A stretch of DNA of 64,000 bases from positions 25,176 to 89,175 of the forward strand of contig NBIV01000280.1 of the NCBI GenBank assembly GCA_003194525.1, given 5' to 3'. The notes beneath the pieces are model-generated. The model worked only from the letters and a program-made list of their open reading frames with translations. It was not told the DNA's origin and did not search any database. The stretch's first letter is position 1; the number at the start of each line of letters is the position of its first letter. Source of the stretch: Gracilariopsis chorda. Its lineage: Eukaryota > Rhodophyta > Florideophyceae > Gracilariales > Gracilariaceae. A program made the position numbers and the translations under genes. This document shows positions 59,156-64,000 of this stretch, piece by piece.

Positions 59156-59951
59156 GTACGTAATCTCGGTCTCGGAAGTAGCAGTAACGGAACATGTCGA
59201 ACCGCCAATGCTTACAAACCGGATTGAACCAAAGTTCTTAACAATGATCCCCATCCTAATTCCACCCCTTTTCCATGCCTCCTTGGTAACAGGCGTTCGC
59301 AACATGTAAACTACACTTTGCCCCGACCTTCGTTTTACCACGGAAACCCTCTCTTGACTGAGCATAGGAACACTAAGTGATCCATGAGCATCTTCAGTAA
59401 AGTTAATTCCATCTTTCTATGCCAAAGCACCTGGTCCGCTCTACTTCGATCTGCACTAACACCCATGCGATAAGTTGTCCTCTCATGTGCGTGGAAATTA
59501 TCACGCTGCTCGCTGCGGCACACGGAATTGGTTGCTGCCGTACTCCCCAATGCAGTTAAAGAGCTCTTCAGTGTCGCCAACTCCTTATCCCACCTTGCGT
59601 AAGGTGTCTTCTAATCTGCTGTTTTGTCATCTGATGTATCAATGAAAGCACACTCATCGCCACTACGCAGAAGATTTTCATGACCATAGAATCTGGTCTG
59701 AGTGGTGTGAACAACCTTATCTGGCCTACTGATTGAGATACTTACTAAGCCACATCGTCCACTTTTGAAAACATTCGCCGTGGTAGGCGAGGTACCTGTG
59801 AATGAATTTGCTGACTAGTACTTCGTGAATCCGAGCACGTCCGTATCTGAGCGGAGCGGACATCGGTAAAAATAAAGTCAGATGTTGCAACAACAGGGCA
59901 GATGATAGGTGTAGGCGATGGCAAGGAAGGAGAGTTTGACAAGGGAGCGAC
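59156..59951. other. Non-coding stretch between decayed genes
   Basis: Short frames on both strands without domains. Nothing can be assigned. Confidence 0.35.
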
Positions 59952-60462
59952 GGGATCGAAGTGGACGACAAAATCGAACACGCAGCAGCTGAGATGGACG
60001 ACGACGGGGAGGGCGGAGAAGCTGAGCTAAATGAAGAAGCAAAGCAAAGAGGGATATTGATGACGTGATAGACGGTGGTGTCACAGAGCTTAATGACCGT
60101 GGAGAGCGTGGCGGTGCAAAGATAGAGGGGGATGGAGGACGACCCGGGGAGGCAAATGAAGGGGTATAGGGTGGTGCCGCCGAATAAGCGGAAGATGGGA
60201 ATGGGATCATAGAACTCGACGTAGAGAAAGAGCGCGATGCATCAAAGCCTGTGGATGAGGGCCAAGGAATGACTGGGGTAGACGACAACGGAAATGCAGT
60301 GGTGCAGAGCAGGATGATGATGGAGAGATCTGTGCCGATGCGGACACGTTGGACGGTGATGTGATGGCTGATGCGATGGAATGTTTTCGAACCCAGACCA
60401 CATTTTCAAATACCAAACTTGACACTGCTCTCATTTGGGTAGAGAAGCTGAAAATGTCATGA
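59952..60462 (+). pseudogene. Frameshifted acidic-protein pseudogene
   Basis: Plus-strand translation stays Asp/Glu/Gly-rich while jumping frames: IEVDDKIEHAAAEMDDDGEG (stop at 60066), then from 60053 in another frame DIDDVIDGGVTELNDRGERG, interrupted by TAG at 60167 and TAA at 60185, then AEDGNGIIELDVEKERD, and from 60310 in a third frame QDDDGEICADADTLDGDVM to a stop at 60460-60462. A constant composition over three frames is the mark of a formerly continuous gene that has suffered indels and nonsense changes. Fragments are contiguous, so introns do not explain it. The family is unknown. Confidence 0.55.
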
Positions 60463-60685
60463 GAAAAAGAGTCAACTGCACAATTCTGGTCTGAAAGATG
60501 GAACTAACGAACGAAAGAACAGAACTAGAAGCTAAACTGTAATCCGAACCCTTAAGTATCCATTCAGATTTTGCAGATCCCAGGCGTTCTCTCCTTCCGT
60601 CATCGAGGTCACGCTGGAGCTACGGTGTAATGATGGTAGACCGAATTATGTGGTTTTAAGTACGATACCTAGAATAGACGTCAAG

Positions 60686-62115
60686 CTATGGAAGAGAAGT
60701 AGCTCTTTGTCTCGAGGCGTGTGGTCTATATTTGCGAAACCTTGCTTCCTCCACAGTCCTGTGGGATCGATTCAGATGAGCCAAGGCGGAATTCAAAGGT
60801 AGTGTCTTGAAATTCGTTCCACGCAAGGTGGACGGTGAAGCGTAGTGGGTCCGTGCCGGGTTTTGAAACTGCAGAGCTGAGCAGGCCAACTGTGTCTGAT
60901 CATTCGTGTATACTGCGCCAATCTTCTTGAGATCACATAGTACATGCTTGATGAATACTCTTTGTGCTGGTTAGTATCGGAGCTGTGCAGAATGGTAGAT
61001 TTGGCATTCGGGCAAGCTTTAATCGAAAGAGGACGCACATCAGCTGGTGGTTCTGGTCCCAGCTTGATCCGGAGCTTTGATGTTTCTTCCAACATGCCTC
61101 GGAGCTTCCTCGCGCCTCCACCCGATATGCCGTTCGTGCTTGCCTCTTTGATTGCGGATTCCATTGCTTCTGTGATAAATTTTGTGGAGTCCACACCGAA
61201 TCCGGCTTGGAGACATTCGTGCGGCTCTATGGGATCCTCGTCTGTATACATGTAATCAGGCCCCGATAGATCGCTACAGACGGTCTACAAGGGTCTCATT
61301 GTACTTGCTCTTCCGCTTTTCCATCTATGGGGGAAGCCACGAGATGTAAATGCTCGTTGAATTCAAATCCCATCGCCTTCGATAACGGCCGACCAAGGAG
61401 CACTTCGGGCATTTCTGTATCTGCAACCAGGAACTGTACATCTCTGATGCGCACTGGGATTCCAGTCTGCTGTAGAACGATGTTTAACTACAGATTGACC
61501 TTTCAAGATGCGCTCACTGGTGGTAGCGATTCGTTGGACTTCAGTGCAGTGTCGAGTGTCATAGGTTTCTCGAGCGGCTCTGCTGAGAACTCAGAGTACA
61601 TGAAACATATTGACGGGGAAAAGTCCGATGTATCCTGAAATAGACTGCGCCAGAGTCCCCGAAGTCCAGACTTTCGATGTCCTTCAGAGAGATATTGTAC
61701 AGGCCGTCATTCGCGTTTTGCAGCAGGTTTATAGGCAGAGCGGGGTACGGCAGACTTTGCGCTTTTCCCCTTTTTTTCGTTTCGTCTCAAAGTGCTCGTC
61801 AAGTAGTTCGCAGCGTTCTTCTTTCAAAGTGACGGGACACAGACTTACAGGATGAAATCCGGAACACTTCTCCTTATTCAGGAAGGGCGTTGTCAATTCT
61901 TCAGAGCTTATGCTGTGTTTTGAATTCTTGCTAGGCGTTATGTGGCTGCCACTACCTCCCTGTTGTGCATGTGGGTCTCTCAGGATTTAATTTTCCGGCT
62001 CACCGTAACTTTCACTTGGTCCTCCGACAGAAGTTGCCTGAGCATGTTTTCGCTTTAGCTTGGACATGGCGGACTGGACGACGTGCACCTGCGAAGCCAG
62101 CGTAGAGATAGTGCT
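60686..62115 (-). mobile_element. Ty3/gypsy-like LTR retrotransposon gag-pol remnant
   Basis: Read on the minus strand, pieces appear in canonical order but in shifting frames: a coiled-coil gag-like piece (62110-62030), a Cys/His knuckle-like CSGFHPVSLCP (about 61850), the retropepsin active-site D-S-G-A (61646-61657), the protease end V-L-L-G-R-P-L (about 61400), a protease-RT linker (KLGPEPPADVRPL, in 60793-61251), and the reverse transcriptase start DLKKIGAVYTNDQTQLACSA (60940-60870). Several stops and frame changes make it inactive. The catalytic RT, RNase H, integrase and LTRs are not seen. Confidence 0.68.
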
Positions 62116-62531
62116 CGAAAATCACTTCAAGTCACGGATCGGTGGTGCTGGAGGCGTTAGGAGCCGCAGTGCACAGCGATGGCGCGAACATTGCGTTTCG
62201 GATATGGCAGTGCACAACCGCAAATATGACGCCCGTGCGGTGGCGGATGGCCACACCTGTCCCGTTGCCGCATTGCACGGCCATCGGTCGACACGCACCG
62301 TCTCTGACACGTGGATGCCTTTGGCGCAGTGGCGGCGGAACCACCGCCCACAATGTGCACCACACTGGCCGCGCGCCACTCCGGTCCACAAAGCGCTTTT
62401 CGTCTTTTTCCCGTGTCCCGCCCTTGAACTCCATTCTTCTGTTCCTTTGTGCCTCCTCCATATATCTCCCACATCCATCTTTCCACCCCCCACCTGACCC
62501 ACCCCACCTCCATTTCCCTCTTCTGCTGCCC

Positions 62532-62681
62532 ATGGCTTCGGCCGTCTCCTTCGCTGCCTCCATCGCCGTGGCAGACCCGCCGCGCCAACGCCCTACCAAC
62601 GATCCACATCTCACCGTCTGCGATCCGCTTCCCCCGCATCGCATTCGCTCTGCCCTCCTCCTCCGCCTTTCTGACCGATAA
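62532..62681 (+). CDS. Possible first exon of an unidentified gene
   Basis: A 49-codon frame starts at GCCCATGGCTTCGG after about 100 bp of CT/CA-rich leader-like sequence, a good eukaryotic start context. It begins MASAVSFAASIAVADPPRQR. The stop comes soon, yet frames downstream (to about 62900) are also protein-like, so a spliced gene is conceivable. No domain is recognised. Confidence 0.22.
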   Translation: MASAVSFAASIAVADPPRQRPTNDPHLTVCDPLPPHRIRSALLLRLSDR

Positions 62682-63582
62682 CCTGCACCACCTTCTAAGT
62701 CGTGTACAAGCATCTGTGTCGAAAGACGCGGCGAGAGGCCAACGCCCAGGCCGTAATTCTGCAAACAATTCGAACCATACCCCTCCCTCCTCACGACTGG
62801 CATCTCATTCTTCGACAAAGAAACCAGTTCATCGTCAATAGGTCTGGTTGTGTACGCCGTCACCCGCAAGAGCAAACAGATTTTCCACAGCGACTAGCAC
62901 TCGTCTCTCTCTACGTCAACATCAGACAACTCCGAACTTAGGCTGTGCCTGTGCTTGGTCTTGTGTTATCACATGGCTGTGCCTTGTAATAATGTGATAA
63001 AGCTCGTAAAAGTGGGCTGTTCCTACCGAATGTGCTCTGTTACACATTGTGCAAGACTGGTTAACTTGGTAGGGTTGTATCCTCGCAAGTAAACCAAAGA
63101 TGAGAGGAAACACTTCTCATGAGAGTCAATTTGTGCATGGAAACGTGGTCTGTGATTGCGCTTGAGAACTTTCTCCTTGTTTATGGGCGCAAGTCGTGTA
63201 CATTGGTACAATGTGGTGGAGCTTATCAAAGTTCCTTCTCAATCTCTCAGCATCGAAAGCTACCGGAGAGCTACTTTTTCAAGAATGAAAATTTATGACT
63301 ACGCCGTTACACCGGACGTAACTTCTGACACAAAATATTGTCTGTGAAGATGGATGTTCCTTACCCCCACCTGCATCATCCTTGTTAATTTCACGAACTC
63401 GTTTTCTCAGGAGCAGTAGAACTGTACAAAACTTCTGTGCGCAGACTCACATGTATAATACATATCTGGCTCGTGGTGTTTTATTCCAGAATTTGCCAAT
63501 GTTTCCTCGACTTGAGGTAAGGCATAAAACGGGAAAGGCAGATTTCATCTACCCCGTTCGTGCCACCCAGACCATCCAGTGA
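62682..63582. other. Unassigned sequence
   Basis: Several short frames on the plus strand (62702-62941, 63156-63347, 63382-63582) have no domains. They may belong to a spliced gene with the frame at 63583-64000, but no splice model could be established. Confidence 0.3.
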
Positions 63583-64000
63583 CATCTCACCCTCTTTTCC
63601 TCCTTACGTTTTGAGAGAAAGTGTGGTAAGCTCCGGTTGGGGCGCATGTGTGCTGTAGATCTCAGCTTAGTTCCAGACAACCTCATAAACCGATTCCGAT
63701 CTTGGTACAGGCGGTGTGTTCGCTTCTTGAACTCCCTGGTCTCCGTCACAGACCCACCGGGATTCCGCCAAACTTTCCGTGGGAATCTCTACGATCCGTC
63801 TGGTAAAAGGCTGGTAGGATCTGCGAGGTTGCATTTTGCCTCTTCTCTTCTGTTTTGCACAGACAACAGGAAGTCATTTTTCCAATGCTACCACCTACGT
63901 CTTCGGGCTGTCGGTGTGCTGAGTGCTGGGGATAGTTTACAAAAATTCTTTTGCGTGGAGAGGATCCCTCTGGTGATCGCGTGGACAAGTTTAACAACCT
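63583..64000 (+). CDS. Open frame running off the right edge, unidentified
   Basis: A plus-strand frame is open from a TGA at 63580-63582 to the end of the window (139 codons). Its first ATG encodes MCAVDLSLVPDNLINRF; later parts include TDPPGFRQTFRGNLYDPSGK. No family is recognised, and an 83-codon frame lies opposite. It could be an internal exon or chance. Confidence 0.25.

Noticed and set aside
62132-62875. 247-codon Arg/Gly-rich minus-strand frame
   Set aside because: Composition is that of the complement of CT-rich leader-like DNA; a decayed retroelement reading overlaps one end and no domain is present.
1-64000. CRISPR arrays, rRNA, tRNA or prokaryotic operons
   Set aside because: None was found on reading; the gene types and introns show eukaryotic nuclear DNA.

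Overview
The window looks like nuclear DNA of a red alga, most likely a multicellular (florideophyte, Chondrus-like) species; this is inferred, not proven. Points for it: a red-lineage (Lhcr-type) light-harvesting gene; nuclear genes for plastid proteins (DnaG primase, MenG/UbiE, GET3B, TrmB, PPR, FIST) whose predicted targeting peptides carry a phenylalanine close to the initiator Met; mostly intronless genes with a few short GT-AG introns (98-215 bp); compact gene clusters separated by kilobases of non-coding DNA with decayed LINE and Ty3/gypsy pieces. Cytosolic eukaryotic genes (eIF5, eL39, uL23, ARL1, PRMT5, TRM13, METTL1-like) exclude a bacterial or organellar origin.

Layout. 1-6.9 kb: a PPR protein cut by the left edge, TRM13, eIF5 and plastid GET3. 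7-15 kb: an AT-rich block, a nucleotide-sugar transporter, a plastid phosphoribosyltransferase, a three-exon Lhcr gene and plastid TrmB. 15.5-18.4 kb: eL39 and two decayed LINE RNase H fragments on opposite strands. 18.7-26.5 kb: a spliced SANT/Myb protein, about 3 kb with repeats only, an atypical PH-kinase and an unrecognised helical protein. 29-36.9 kb: METTL1-type tRNA methyltransferase, four-exon ARL1, phosphoglycerate dehydrogenase, and a head-to-head pair of a NUMOD3/DnaJ-zinc-finger protein and a FIST protein. 38.8-44.3 kb: head-to-head PRMT5 and a CUE/TULIP-like protein, then MenG and uL23. 44.6-56.7 kb: an ambiguous two-strand locus, an unknown nuclear protein, an M20 aminoacylase, DnaG primase, an HTH regulator and TrmL. 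58-64 kb: a decayed region with a RING ORF, a MOB1-like fragment, a frameshifted acidic pseudogene and a Ty3/gypsy gag-pol remnant, ending in an open frame that runs off the edge.

Working relationships. The plastid theme is strong: light harvesting (Lhcr), phylloquinone/menaquinone synthesis (MenG), plastid DNA replication (DnaG), plastid RNA processing or stability (PPR), protein targeting (GET3B) and plastid tRNA modification (TrmB, perhaps TrmL). Cytosolic translation is also well represented: eIF5, eL39, uL23, TRM13 and METTL1. Six of about thirty genes encode SAM-dependent methyltransferases, four of them acting on tRNA. Genes often lie in divergent or tightly convergent pairs, and a nearly identical 10-bp tandem repeat sits upstream of two of them (TRM13 and eIF5). 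I found no CRISPR, operon-like defence island or other wholly new system. The best candidates for novelty are the NUMOD3-DnaJ zinc-finger protein beside FIST, the kinase with a split N-lobe, the membrane-anchored GET3, and a 23-bp-arm hairpin at 46.2 kb.
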